A DNA stretch of 64,000 nt, taken from the NCBI RefSeq assembly GCF_002356555.2, contig NZ_AP017372.2:186001-250000 (forward strand). The letters run 5' to 3'. This DNA comes from Halorhodospira halochloris. Its GTDB lineage: Bacteria > Pseudomonadota > Gammaproteobacteria > Nitrococcales > Halorhodospiraceae. The notes beneath the pieces are model-generated. The model worked only from the letters and a program-made list of their open reading frames with translations. It did not search any database and was not told the origin of the DNA. How positions within the stretch are numbered: the stretch's first letter is position 1; the number at the start of each line of letters is the position of its first letter. This document shows, one piece after another, positions 8,199 to 17,710 of this stretch. The translations under genes and the position numbers were made by a program.

Positions 8199-9641
8199 AT
8201 GTCAGCAGCAGAAGTCCTCACCGCTCTCCTAATTCTTAGCCTGCTGGTCTTGGCCAGCGCAGTACTGCGCTCCTACTTGTTGTGGGCGCAACGCCTCTTT
8301 TTACCAAGTTCGATAATTGCCGGGGTAATAGCCCTGTTGCTCGGCCCGGAGGTGCTCGGTCGCCTGCTTGATTACCCATTCGCTGAGCAAGGGGGTATCT
8401 TCCCCGGCTATGTGACGCAAACCTGGGAAGCTATACCCGGACTGTTGATCAGTGTGGTCTTTGCCGCCCTCTTTTTGGGTAAGCCTATTCCCGGGCTGCG
8501 GGAGATTTGGATGCGTGCCGGCCCGCAGGTGGTGGTTGGGCAAACCATGGCTTGGGGCCAATACGTTGTTGGCATTATCCTTGCCTTGCTGGTTCTGGTG
8601 CCAGTCTTCGGTATGAGTCCTATGGCTGGGGCGCTGATTGAGATCGGTTTCGAGGGGGGACACGGTACCGCTGCGGGCATGGCGGCAACGTTTGAAGATT
8701 TAGGCTTCGCGGCTGGCGCTGATCTGGCCCTCGGCTTGGCAACAGTAGGTATAGTTGCTGGCGTGTTGATCGGTACCGTGATGATAAACATAGCGGTTCG
8801 TCGTGGTGTTATTGACACCCCTGCTCAGGTTGACGTGGTCAGGGGGCAAGCAGACGACTTGACCGGCGAGGAGTTGGAGGGCCTAAAGCGCGATAGACGC
8901 CAGGAGCAGGCTACGACAGATCCGTTTTCCGTCCATTTGGGGCTGGTCGGACTGGCCGTGGTGATTGGGTGGGGCTTGCTCGAAGCGTTGCAATGGCTTG
9001 AGGGCGTCACCTGGGCGCGGCATGGCGGCATCGAGGTGTTGGCCCATGTGCCGCTATTCCCCATGGCGATGCTCGGCGGAGTGATTCTGCAGATCAGCAT
9101 GGACCGGAGCGGTTACGCTGATCGGGTTTCGGCTCGGACCATGAGCAGGATCTCCGGAACCGCATTGGATTTCACTATTGTTGCGGCGTTAGCAACCCTC
9201 TCCTTAACGGTACTCGGCGAGCACTTGTTACCCTTCTTGTTGCTGGCAGTAACCGGCATAGCTTGGTCACTATTCGTCTTAATTGTGATTGCCCCAATGG
9301 TTGTGCCGTACAATTGGTTTGAGCGTGGAGTGGGCGATTTTGGCCAGTCGCTGGGGGTTACTGTAACTGGGGTGCTGCTCATGCGCATGGCTGACCCTAC
9401 AAACCGCTCGGGGGCACTGGAGAGTTTCGGCTATAAACAGCTGCTGTTTGAGCCTATAGTCGGTGGCGGGCTGTTTACTGCTGCCTCAGTGCCGCTGATA
9501 TACCAGTTTGGCCCTGTCCCCGTGCTAATTTTAGCGGCGGTTATGACCTTGGCCTGGCTGGCATTAGGGATTTTCTATTTTGGTCGCTGGGTGCCGCACA
9601 AGGGCAAAGGCAGGTGGGCGAAGAGGGGCCTAGATCGGTGA
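8199..9641 (+). CDS. gltS: Sodium/glutamate symporter (GltS family)
   Basis: 480 residues with roughly ten to twelve hydrophobic segments. Two family signatures are clear: the inverted-repeat loops with IEIGFEGGHGTAAGMAATFEDLG in the first half (read as two parts) and a matching region in the second half. The family imports glutamate with sodium ions. The ATG at 8199 gives the expected MSAAEVLTALLIL start; the frame is open 39 bases further, to a TTG. A charged cytoplasmic loop lies near residues 220-250. It follows the decayed ligase locus. Substrate is by family only. Confidence 0.85.
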   Translation: MSAAEVLTALLILSLLVLASAVLRSYLLWAQRLFLPSSIIAGVIALLLGPEVLGRLLDYPFAEQGGIFPGYVTQTWEAIPGLLISVVFAALFLGKPIPGLREIWMRAGPQVVVGQTMAWGQYVVGIILALLVLVPVFGMSPMAGALIEIGFEGGHGTAAGMAATFEDLGFAAGADLALGLATVGIVAGVLIGTVMINIAVRRGVIDTPAQVDVVRGQADDLTGEELEGLKRDRRQEQATTDPFSVHLGLVGLAVVIGWGLLEALQWLEGVTWARHGGIEVLAHVPLFPMAMLGGVILQISMDRSGYADRVSARTMSRISGTALDFTIVAALATLSLTVLGEHLLPFLLLAVTGIAWSLFVLIVIAPMVVPYNWFERGVGDFGQSLGVTVTGVLLMRMADPTNRSGALESFGYKQLLFEPIVGGGLFTAASVPLIYQFGPVPVLILAAVMTLAWLALGIFYFGRWVPHKGKGRWAKRGLDR

Positions 9642-9647
9642 TTGCCC

Positions 9648-9687
9648 AGGGCTCACCAGGGTTCACTAGGGTTATCTAGGGCTCTCC
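9648..9687. repeat. Four tandem 10-bp repeats
   Basis: Four consecutive imperfect units of form AGGGYTMWCY fill the gap between convergent gltS and the DnaJ-related gene. They run into the last codons and stop of the latter. The unit is close to one helical turn. Confidence 0.7.
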
Positions 9688-10290
9688 TGCCATAAGCGTG
9701 CGGTACGCAGCATTGATCTGCTGAAGGGTAGCTGTGTCACCGCCACGGTCAGGGTGGTAGCGCATGGCGAGACGCCGGTAAGTGCGCCTTATTTGGTTTT
9801 TGTCTGCATCATTATCGAGCCCTAGGGTGGCGAGGGCAGCGCAACGATTGCCGGTGCCTCTGTCGGTTGAAATGTCGCCGAGACAACGGCGTAAACCGTC
9901 GTTGATGAGCTCCTCAACAGCTGTGTCATCCATGCCCTCGAGGTTGCTTTGATCGAGATAGTAAGCTGCGAGTTCGTCGGGTTGGGTTAGGGCAGCATGG
10001 CTAGAGTTGCAGCCGTCTCGTTCATACAAGCGAATCTCTAGGCAGTGGATGGCGATGTCCAACCCCTGTGCAGCGAGATCGGGACGCAGACGGTAAAGGG
10101 CGTGGAAGAGGATAAAGTGGGCACGGAATAGACGTTCCGGTTGGTGACGCCACTGTTTGGCAAACAGCTCCAGACCGGCCGCATCCAGCTCATCCATCAG
10201 CGTCATCTCGTCGACGCCACCCGGGTACTTGGTGCGCAGGATCTGCACAGCGGTGATCTGCAGCTGCGTTACGGCATCTTCAAGCTCCAT
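9676..10290 (-). CDS. DnaJ-related protein with C-terminal J domain
   Basis: 204 residues from the ATG at 10290. The N-terminal 125 residues match the DnaJ-related N domain (QRPGG-like YPGGVDEMTLMDEL, then LFRAHFILFHALYRLR). The last 65 residues are a J domain with the HPD motif (RYHPDRGGD) needed to stimulate Hsp70 ATPase. It has no Gly/Phe or zinc-finger region, so it is probably a specialised DnaK co-chaperone. The frame extends past 10290, but that part lies in the region shared with the divergent priA. The stop falls within the 10-bp tandem repeats. Confidence 0.85.
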   Translation of the reverse strand: MELEDAVTQLQITAVQILRTKYPGGVDEMTLMDELDAAGLELFAKQWRHQPERLFRAHFILFHALYRLRPDLAAQGLDIAIHCLEIRLYERDGCNSSHAALTQPDELAAYYLDQSNLEGMDDTAVEELINDGLRRCLGDISTDRGTGNRCAALATLGLDNDADKNQIRRTYRRLAMRYHPDRGGDTATLQQINAAYRTLMAGEP

Positions 10291-10352
10291 AAGCGAACTG
10301 TAGCGGTGAATGCCTTTAATGTCACCAGGTATATCAAAGCGAAGGTAGCATA

Positions 10353-12554
10353 ATGCTGATACTAGAAGTTGCCGTGCCCCGGCCGCTGCACGAGAGACTC
10401 GATTACCTGCCGCCGGCAGATGGCACTCTCGATAATGTGGTAGGCAGGCGGATAAGAGTGCCATTGGGTAAGAGCAAAACGGTTGGGGTGGCTCTAGGAG
10501 TAAAGGAGGGTTCAAATATCCCCAGCCAGCGTCTTCGCCAGGCCGAGGAATGGGTCGATAACGAACCCCTACTCGATGCGGAACTAGTAAAAACCCTTAC
10601 CTGGGCATCTCAGTATTACCGCTACCCAATAGGAGAGGTTCTTAGTAGCGCTTTGCCAGGGGTGCTGCGTCGCGGCGGCAAGGTGCAACGGGGGGAGGTC
10701 TGGTGGCGCCTTGATGAGCAGTTGCTCGGCGATGCAACTGCTGTTCGCCGCGCGCCACGTCAGGCCGAGTTGCGAGAGCGATTGCTCGCAGCCGGAGGCG
10801 CGGCTCGGTACGCAGATCTGGTTACCGAGTGTGCCGCCTGGCAGCGCGCTGGTCGTGAGTTGGAGCGGCGTGGCCTACTCCATCGTGAGCGGCGTCGCAC
10901 GTCTAATATGCATGAGCAACCACCAGCCAGCTCTGCCCCACCGACTTTGCTCGACGCGCAGTTGCAGGCAGTAGAGCAGATCAACGCAGCCCGAGGGTTT
11001 CAGGTCTTTTTGCTGGATGGGGTAACCGGCAGCGGTAAGACAGAGGTCTATATACGAGCAGCCGAACAGGCCATAAACAATGGCCGACAAGTGCTTTTCT
11101 TGATGCCTGAAATTGGTCTAGCGCCACAACTGCTAAGGCGAGTAAAAGAGCGCTTGGGTGACAGCGTGGCAGTGCTTCACTCCGATCTGCCGGACGTTGA
11201 GCGGGCCCAGGCTTGGCTTGCCGCCCGCGATGCTGATGTGGCCGTAGTGTTAGGGACTCGCTCGGCGGTCTTTGCACCGCTGCCTAGGGCCGGATTGATA
11301 ATAGTAGATGAGGAGCACGACCCAGCGCTCACCCAGCAAGATGGATTCCGTTATTCGGCGCGTGATCTCGCTGTGCTCCGGGCTCGCTATTTGGGGGTGC
11401 CGATTGTGCTTGGCTCTGCGACGCCATCGCTGGAGAGTCTGAACAATGTTGCTAGCGGCAGGTATCGGCAACTTGCCTTGCCGCAAAGGACGGGCTCGGC
11501 AAAATCACCTTCGATACAAGTGATAGATATCCGGTCGCGACCTCTTAAAGGCGGTCTCTCGGCGCCGTTGCAACAGGCCTTGGGTCGGCATCTGGAAGCC
11601 GGTCAACAGGTCATGTTATTTCTCAACCGCCGTGGTTATGCCCCTGTGCTTACCTGCCATGCTTGTGGGTGGATAGCTGAATGCCAGCGCTGCGATGCCC
11701 GCCTAACCGTCCACCGTCGGGCTGGCAATATGCGTTGTCATCACTGTGGGGCGAGCAGGCCCTTGCCGAGTGTCTGCCCGGGCTGCGGGGCTGGCGATCT
11801 GTTACCGCTGGGGCCGGGTACCGAGCGGCTTGAGGAGGCCTTGGCCGAGCTCTTTCCGCAATATAATCTGCTGCGCATTGATCGTGATACCACGCGCCGG
11901 CGGGGAGAGTTGGAAGCGCGCCTAGCGGCAGCCCATCGTGGTGATGCGCAACTGCTTATCGGGACGCAGATGCTGGCTAAAGGGCATCACCTGCCAGGCC
12001 TTACGCTGGTGGCAGTGGTGGATGTCGATCAGGGGCTGTTCGGTACCGATTTTCGGGCTACCGAAAGGTTGGCTCAGTTGGTGGTGCAAGTGGCGGGCCG
12101 GGCTGGGCGGGGGGATAATCCCGGCGAGGTCTTGCTGCAAACTCGTCACCCCGAGCACCCGCTGCTCCAAACCCTGTTAGAGAGCGGCTATGGAGCCTTT
12201 GCCGCAGAGCACCTGAATGAGCGCCGCGCGGCAGGACTGCCGCCGTTCGCCTCATTGGCATTGCTGCGTGCTGAAGCGGTAGATGCCAACGCCCCATATG
12301 TATTTCTCGAAGCTGCCGCGGATTGGGGTGCTTCTTTGACCCGGCGACAGCAATATGGCGTTGAACTACTGGGTCCCGTGCCCGCGCCTATGGAGCGCCG
12401 GGAAGGTCGGTATCGGGCTCAACTCATGCTTCGCTCTGAGTCACGCTACATGCTACAGGCATTCCTTGGTGATTGGGCAATAAAGCTGGCAGGCCTAAAT
12501 GGTGCCAGGAAGGTGCGTTGGTCTTTGGACGTAGATCCTGTTGATACAGTTTAG
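10353..12554 (+). CDS. priA: Primosomal replication restart helicase PriA
   Basis: 733 residues. An N-terminal DNA-binding domain (about 1-105, MLILEVAVPRPLHERLDY) precedes a superfamily-2 helicase core with Walker A GVTGSGKT near residue 224 and DEEH at about 319. The zinc-binding insert starts near 434 (CHACG, CQRCD, CHHCG, CPGCG: eight cysteines). The helicase C-terminal motifs include QVAGRAGRG. It restarts collapsed replication forks by loading DnaB. Divergent from the DnaJ-related gene by 62 bases; its TAG overlaps the elyC stop by four bases, tail to tail. Confidence 0.97.
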   Translation: MLILEVAVPRPLHERLDYLPPADGTLDNVVGRRIRVPLGKSKTVGVALGVKEGSNIPSQRLRQAEEWVDNEPLLDAELVKTLTWASQYYRYPIGEVLSSALPGVLRRGGKVQRGEVWWRLDEQLLGDATAVRRAPRQAELRERLLAAGGAARYADLVTECAAWQRAGRELERRGLLHRERRRTSNMHEQPPASSAPPTLLDAQLQAVEQINAARGFQVFLLDGVTGSGKTEVYIRAAEQAINNGRQVLFLMPEIGLAPQLLRRVKERLGDSVAVLHSDLPDVERAQAWLAARDADVAVVLGTRSAVFAPLPRAGLIIVDEEHDPALTQQDGFRYSARDLAVLRARYLGVPIVLGSATPSLESLNNVASGRYRQLALPQRTGSAKSPSIQVIDIRSRPLKGGLSAPLQQALGRHLEAGQQVMLFLNRRGYAPVLTCHACGWIAECQRCDARLTVHRRAGNMRCHHCGASRPLPSVCPGCGAGDLLPLGPGTERLEEALAELFPQYNLLRIDRDTTRRRGELEARLAAAHRGDAQLLIGTQMLAKGHHLPGLTLVAVVDVDQGLFGTDFRATERLAQLVVQVAGRAGRGDNPGEVLLQTRHPEHPLLQTLLESGYGAFAAEHLNERRAAGLPPFASLALLRAEAVDANAPYVFLEAAADWGASLTRRQQYGVELLGPVPAPMERREGRYRAQLMLRSESRYMLQAFLGDWAIKLAGLNGARKVRWSLDVDPVDTV

Positions 12555-13351
12555 CCGCTCCAGCCGCGCAAGCGCGCCCATAGCAGTCCAACGTATTCAT
12601 GGATGGCACGCTCACTCTTGCGCAGCGCATGAGCAGAGGGGCGTAAGTCACCGGGATGGAAACCGCGGTCTGCTTCATCGGCACGCACCCGGTGGCGGGT
12701 CGGGGCTGCTACCGGGTCAAGTCCCGCGCCACGGAACAACGCCATAGCCCTGGGCATATGCGAGGCCTCGGTGACAACAACGATACTTCCCTTAGGTTGT
12801 CCCTCTCGGTTGGCTAGGAACTCAGCGACCCGTGTTGCTTCTTCGCGGGTATTGCGCGGCGTGGCGAATCTGACTACCTCATTCGCCGGTTCTATGCCGA
12901 TCGATTGAGCTAGTTGGTGCATCACCTCTGAGTTCGGGGTGCTCCCGAAGACAGAACCCCCGGTGAGGATGAGAGTGCTCTGCGGTAACTGGTTGTGAAT
13001 CCGCAGCCCCTCAAGCAATCTTACTGCTGCTGTGCTATTGGCCTGAGAGGTAATCGGCAGTTCGGGATCGAGACTATGGCCGTGGCCAAGAACAACGATA
13101 TAACCTGGTTCCTCTCCCAAAGTTTCCGCTGGCTCCAGGATCGCCGGATACTGCCGCTCAAGTGGTGCGAGCAGGCGCTGCGCGGTTGGGTCCCAGCTCA
13201 GTACCCAAATTGCCAGCAGGGTAGCGATTAGGGCGCCGCGTCCGAGCCTATACCACTTGGTAAAGAGGAGGAGTACAGCGCCACAGGCGAGCACAAAGAA
13301 CATGCTCAGCGGCATTATTAGCGCGCCGATTATCTTGGTCAACTCGAACAA
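12551..13351 (-). CDS. elyC: ElyC/YdcF-family envelope protein (DUF218)
   Basis: 266 residues. I take a TTG start at 13351 because GAGGAG lies six bases before it and the result (M-LFELTKIIGALIMPLSM) aligns with the start of E. coli ElyC. The frame is open 36 bases further to another TTG. Two N-terminal membrane helices (about 5-30 and 37-55) are followed by a periplasmic DUF218 domain. That domain holds IVVLGHGHS, LILTGGS, NTREEA and VTEASHMPRAM. In E. coli the family supports undecaprenyl-phosphate-dependent envelope polymer synthesis. The specific ElyC assignment rests on the membrane topology and start. Confidence 0.82.
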   Translation of the reverse strand: MFELTKIIGALIMPLSMFFVLACGAVLLLFTKWYRLGRGALIATLLAIWVLSWDPTAQRLLAPLERQYPAILEPAETLGEEPGYIVVLGHGHSLDPELPITSQANSTAAVRLLEGLRIHNQLPQSTLILTGGSVFGSTPNSEVMHQLAQSIGIEPANEVVRFATPRNTREEATRVAEFLANREGQPKGSIVVVTEASHMPRAMALFRGAGLDPVAAPTRHRVRADEADRGFHPGDLRPSAHALRKSERAIHEYVGLLWARLRGWSG

Positions 13352-13477
13352 AACGGTCTCCTCGCTATCTTTGTGCCCGAGCAGCAAGTTGCGGCCTTGG
13401 CCCGGTTGGCTCAGTTGGCCCAGTTGTTTGGCTAAGCACTATCCGCAATGGCGGGTGAGCGGTGCATAAGAGCTGCC

Positions 13478-14920
13478 TTAGGATCCTCCCTGCTGGATGA
13501 TCTTGGCAATTATCGAACTGCTTGAACTGCCAGCTAATAAAGGCAGTGTTTGTACCTTACCGCCAGCGGCTGTTACCGCCTTGGCGCCGGCAATTTGCTC
13601 GGGGCAATAATCATCACCCTTAACAAGGACGTCGGGCAGCAACGTAGCGATGAGCCGCTCAGGGGTCTCCTCGCTGAAGGGGACCACCCAGTCGACCGCC
13701 TCCAAGGCGGCGACAACGGCCATGCGCTGTTCGAGGGGGAGAATCGGGCGGGTTGGCCCTTTTAATTGCCTTACTGAGTGGTCAGCATTGATTGCTACAA
13801 CTAAGCGGTCACCGAGTTGCTTGGCCCTTTTGAGGTAGTCGACATGCCCGGCGTGGAGCAAGTCAAAACAGCCGTTTGTCATCACGATGGTCTCGCCCGC
13901 GGCGCGTGACTCGGCGACCGCAGCTAGTAGGCTCGTCTCATCGCTTACGCCTCTGTCCTCAGCCTCGCGGTGGGCAGATGAGCTCAAGGCCGACTGTAGC
14001 TCCGCCGGGGAGACTGTGGCAGTACCCAGTTTGCCGACCACAACCCCTGCTGCGCTGTTGGCCAGCTGTGCGGCATCAGCTAGCTCCAGGCCGGCGCCCA
14101 GGGCTGCGCCAAGCGTAGCGATAACCGTATCGCCAGCGCCGGTAACATCGAAAACTTCGCGCGCGCGGGTTGGCAGGTGGATGGCACCACCACAAGCAGG
14201 TGCGAGGGTCATGCCGGCTTCACCGCGAGTTACCAAGACTGCCCGTAAGTCGAGTTCTTTTGCCAGCAGCCCAGCCTTGGTGGCTATCTCATCAGCTGTT
14301 GCGCAGGTCCCAACCACCGCCTCAAGCTCGCCGAGGTTAGGGGTGATTATGTCAGCGCCGCGGTATTTCTCATAGTTTTGCCCTTTAGGATCGATCAATA
14401 CAGGTATTGCCGCTGACCGAGCATGCTGGATCAGCGGTTGTGGATCGGGCAGGGCACCCTTGGCGTAGTCCGAAAGGATTAGGATATCGACACTTTTGAG
14501 CAGGCCGACCATGGCTTGCTTGGCGCTAGCTGTATCGAAGCCAGGGAAGCCCTGCTCGAAGTCGAGGCGTAATAACTGCTGATGCCGGCTGATGATGCGT
14601 AGTTTAGTAATCGTTGCGGCTTCTGCCAGCCGATGCAGGCGGCAGTTGCAGCCCGCATCGTTTAATTGGCTGGAGAGCGCGTCAGCCGCTTCATCATCAC
14701 CGCTAGGGCCGCCGATCTCAACTTGAGCACCCAGTGCGCGGGCGTTGAGGGCAACATTGCCGGCCCCTCCGGGACGCTCGGCACAGTCACTTATGTGGAC
14801 AACCGGCACCGGGGCTTCAGGTGATATGCGAGCGGTCGCCCCATACCAGTACCGATCGAGCATCAGGTCACCGAATACTGCTATTTTCACAGCGTTAAAG
14901 CATGGCAACTGAGAGTGCAT
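13478..14920 (-). CDS. hldE: Bifunctional heptose kinase/adenylyltransferase HldE
   Basis: 480 residues. The ribokinase-like N-terminal domain (about 1-315) has VFGDLMLDRYWYG, the RPGGAGNVALN substrate motif and the DVTGAGDTVIA catalytic Asp. The C-terminal nucleotidyltransferase domain (about 340-480) has TNGCFDLLHAGHVDYL. It makes ADP-heptose for the LPS inner core (D-glycero-beta-D-manno-heptose 7-phosphate to the ADP sugar). TTG and GTG codons directly precede the ATG at 14920. The upstream gene stops at 14927, so the two are translationally coupled. Fits with heptosyltransferase and KDO kinase genes nearby. Confidence 0.95.
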   Translation of the reverse strand: MHSQLPCFNAVKIAVFGDLMLDRYWYGATARISPEAPVPVVHISDCAERPGGAGNVALNARALGAQVEIGGPSGDDEAADALSSQLNDAGCNCRLHRLAEAATITKLRIISRHQQLLRLDFEQGFPGFDTASAKQAMVGLLKSVDILILSDYAKGALPDPQPLIQHARSAAIPVLIDPKGQNYEKYRGADIITPNLGELEAVVGTCATADEIATKAGLLAKELDLRAVLVTRGEAGMTLAPACGGAIHLPTRAREVFDVTGAGDTVIATLGAALGAGLELADAAQLANSAAGVVVGKLGTATVSPAELQSALSSSAHREAEDRGVSDETSLLAAVAESRAAGETIVMTNGCFDLLHAGHVDYLKRAKQLGDRLVVAINADHSVRQLKGPTRPILPLEQRMAVVAALEAVDWVVPFSEETPERLIATLLPDVLVKGDDYCPEQIAGAKAVTAAGGKVQTLPLLAGSSSSSIIAKIIQQGGS

Positions 14921-14926
14921 CACCAA

Positions 14927-16621
14927 CTAGCCCCGCTGTTTTTGTTCCGCCATCAGCCCAGGGAGGCTGACTGTGACAGGTTCTATGGCTTGGGTTTTGG
15001 GTTCGGCTTTGCCCTTGGCTGCGGTATATATATCATTACCTGCCGACTTGTTGCTGCTTGGTGTTGTACTGCTAATGCCTAGCCTCTGGCTTAACTGAGC
15101 GGGATCGAGATTGCTGAATTCCTTCTCCATCTCTGCTATGCGCTTATCCAGGGCCGCGACTCGCTCCGGGGTTAACTGAGCAGTTGCTGCTGCGGTGTTA
15201 GCAGTGGAGTGGGCAGGCTCAGGAGCCTGTTGAGCCAGTTTATGCTTATAAGAGTCCAGAGAAAGACGCAATTCCGCCGTTAACTCACGAAAGGGCTTGG
15301 TTAACAGGAGGACAAAGGCGTGCTCGAAGAACTCTTCAGGGCTCCTCGATTTGATCGGATCGGGAGAAAGCTCGAGGGTTGCTAGGCTGGTATTGGCCTG
15401 AGAGCCTATGCCTTCAGCTTCTAATACCTCTAAAACCGGTTCAATGGTCGCCTCGTTGCGTTTCTCGCCCCAGAAGCGAAATTCAGCGAATGCGGGCACG
15501 GGTAGAATAAATAGACCGCTCAATGCGGGAGTTTTGGTAGTGGTATCAGTTCTCTTGAACAGCTCCTGTTCGCGTGGCCAGAGTAGGTTTGCAGCAAATC
15601 TGACCATTTCAGCGGCATTCTTGTGTAAGTTTGCGTAGCTCTTAGCGTACCAACCCCGGTCGGCAAAGGAGCGGCGGATGAAATCAACCTTAATGCGTTG
15701 AGATAAGGCTTCTCTAACCTCTTGCCAATCAATCTCAGGCCCTTTGCGCTGCCGTGGGCGCTGCGGCTCGGTGAGATTGTCTAGGGCGGTTTGAATCGTA
15801 GTGGGCAGCTGCTGAGCTGAATGGTAGAGAGGCTGCTTAGGGCGCTCCAACTCCCTGACCTGCTCGGGCTCAACCAGGTTGCGCCAGTCAAAATCATGCC
15901 CCAAGGCCTTCTCCAGGACCTTGTCGGCCTCATCGCCAAGGCGTTCGGCCTCTGCCTCCAGGTTGCCGGTGATTAGCTGAGAATTTGGCGGCGAGCCTAG
16001 GCGCCATTGGATTTCGCTCTCAACCCTTATTGGTTCAAGCAACTCAATCTCCTGGGCGTCGGCGTCGATATTGTTCTGTAACGACTCCTGCAGCGATTTA
16101 CAGAGCATTTCCAGGCACTTAATGCGCGATGCCTCGTGGCCGTTGGCAGTGCCCGCGGAGCCGGCAGGTGATTGGCTCAGCAATGTGCAGAACAAGCTCA
16201 GTTCTTCAGCATAGCTGCTGAGCTGCCGCTCGCGTTCGTCTGTAGCAAGACGCAGGGCCTTGCGTGGCTTAATTATGCCTTGGTCGGCGATACTTATGAC
16301 TTTATCGTAGGCGCTTACCGTCTGCTCGGTTCGGGCATGCTGCAGGGCTTGATTGGCTGCCGTGCGGCGCCGGATGATGCCGGCTAGCCCCAAGCCTAGC
16401 CTAACTAATAACCATATTGCTAATAGTAGCGCGCTGAGCATGGCGCCCCACTCGGCGATTTGAGGGGCCAAGTACAGCGCCTCACTGCCGAGGTGCCGCT
16501 CAAGCTCTACCGCTAGAGGTTCTAGTTGCGGATCAGTGATATGTCCTTGTTGCCAAGCCAAGTAACTGCCTAGCCACACGAGCGCCAGCAGTAGCCCAGT
16601 GAGCTTTATGCCCCGTAGCAT
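14927..16621 (-). CDS. Unknown inner-membrane protein upstream of hldE
   Basis: 564 residues that I do not recognise. Two hydrophobic segments lie at about residues 5-23 and 60-85. A long hydrophilic region follows with helical, charged stretches, and a Ser/Thr/Ala-rich linker sits near 445-465. The short helix around 470-490 (LDKRIAEMEKEFSNL) looks coiled-coil. AGGAGG stands five bases before the ATG. The TAG is one base from the possible hldE start, so the pair forms an operon; this suggests, but does not prove, a role in envelope or LPS biology. No catalytic motif seen. Confidence 0.6.
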   Translation of the reverse strand: MLRGIKLTGLLLALVWLGSYLAWQQGHITDPQLEPLAVELERHLGSEALYLAPQIAEWGAMLSALLLAIWLLVRLGLGLAGIIRRRTAANQALQHARTEQTVSAYDKVISIADQGIIKPRKALRLATDERERQLSSYAEELSLFCTLLSQSPAGSAGTANGHEASRIKCLEMLCKSLQESLQNNIDADAQEIELLEPIRVESEIQWRLGSPPNSQLITGNLEAEAERLGDEADKVLEKALGHDFDWRNLVEPEQVRELERPKQPLYHSAQQLPTTIQTALDNLTEPQRPRQRKGPEIDWQEVREALSQRIKVDFIRRSFADRGWYAKSYANLHKNAAEMVRFAANLLWPREQELFKRTDTTTKTPALSGLFILPVPAFAEFRFWGEKRNEATIEPVLEVLEAEGIGSQANTSLATLELSPDPIKSRSPEEFFEHAFVLLLTKPFRELTAELRLSLDSYKHKLAQQAPEPAHSTANTAAATAQLTPERVAALDKRIAEMEKEFSNLDPAQLSQRLGISSTTPSSNKSAGNDIYTAAKGKAEPKTQAIEPVTVSLPGLMAEQKQRG

Positions 16622-16784
16622 TTAATCCTCCTCAAGCCGCAAAATCGGATATTAGATGGCTTACCGGTGGCGGTAAGCTGTCCTGAGCGAGCCCCTAACA
16701 ACCCCTGCTGCAATGCGCAATCAAGCAGGCAAGTTGGTAGCAGATCCCATGCGCGGGATTACAATAGCGACTTCTACGGCAAGG

Positions 16785-17603
16785 TCAATCGCGAACTGAT
16801 TGATAAGTGGGGATTGCCTCTTTGTATATAAAGTCTACAGCCCTGCGATGCCTACTTGCCGGGCTATCACGATGGGCATTGTACTCTGCAGGCAGTCGCC
16901 CGAAAGGGTCCTCAAATATAGCGGCGCCGACCACAAAGGCTACAGCGCGTCGCCAGAATTTGTGAAATTGGTCATCCGGGTTTGTATCAAGAGCTTCCAA
17001 GGCATGGCGTACGACACGTAAACGCAAGCCTGGAGCGCGCTCCCTTATTGCCTCTTGCATCAGGGTCAGAACTAGGCTGTCTTTGGGGCCTCCTGTGCTG
17101 GCACTGGCGTGCAGCAACCGACTTCCCCAACCCTGAGGCACCATCCACGGGCCCATGCCGCGGGCCAAATCGCGGAGGATCCGGTCTTCCTCGGAGTTGC
17201 GGGCGACGGCACCGGCCACCATCCACATGCCGATCAATTCATCGAGTAACGGGCTCAGGTCTGATGCCGAGCCGCCCCTCAGGCAGGGGTGCAAGGCGGT
17301 GCAAGCGGCGCCAAGGGCTGCTGTGGCGTTTTCATGGTGAACAAAAGGGGTGCCGCTGTCATCCAAGCCGCGTTCTATAAGCAGTATAGGCGCACCGAGG
17401 CGGTCTCTCTCCAACAGCCCAATCAAGGTGGTTATAGCGTAGGCGGGGGGCTCATGCATCAGATCTATTGCCGGCACCTTCTCCCTTGCCCGCGGTCCGG
17501 CATTAAGCGCAGCTGCCCGATACCCGCTCTGCGTTGTATGAGTGCGCAGTTGCGAGCGGAGCAGGGTGATTCGATTGCTGCCGAAAGGCTCTTGGCTCAC
17601 CAC
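16785..17603 (-). CDS. Hypothetical protein, 272 residues
   Basis: Not recognised. Two GTG codons open the frame at 17603; GGAAG a few bases upstream can serve either. The protein is soluble, without signal peptide or clear membrane segment apart from a short nonpolar stretch (VAFVVGAAIF) near residue 220. It is mostly helical with several Trp and His residues. The frame is long, has a plausible start and lies in the same direction as the membrane protein/hldE pair, 163 bases upstream. I judge it real but cannot assign a function. Confidence 0.5.
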   Translation of the reverse strand: MVSQEPFGSNRITLLRSQLRTHTTQSGYRAAALNAGPRAREKVPAIDLMHEPPAYAITTLIGLLERDRLGAPILLIERGLDDSGTPFVHHENATAALGAACTALHPCLRGGSASDLSPLLDELIGMWMVAGAVARNSEEDRILRDLARGMGPWMVPQGWGSRLLHASASTGGPKDSLVLTLMQEAIRERAPGLRLRVVRHALEALDTNPDDQFHKFWRRAVAFVVGAAIFEDPFGRLPAEYNAHRDSPASRHRRAVDFIYKEAIPTYQSVRD

Positions 17604-17639
17604 CGATCTTCCATGGATGTGCTAGTATCTTGTTGCATA

Positions 17640-17670
17640 TAGACTACGTCGATTACTAATAGGTTACAAT
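17640..17670 (+). promoter_or_regulatory. Possible promoter for the CHCC zinc finger gene
   Basis: TACAAT at 17665-17670 is a good -10 box, with TAGACT 19 bases upstream as a weak -35. It lies 40 bases before the gene start. Confidence 0.3.
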
Positions 17671-17710
17671 AAACACCTGCATGATGGTTACCCTACAAGG
17701 GGGGATGGCT

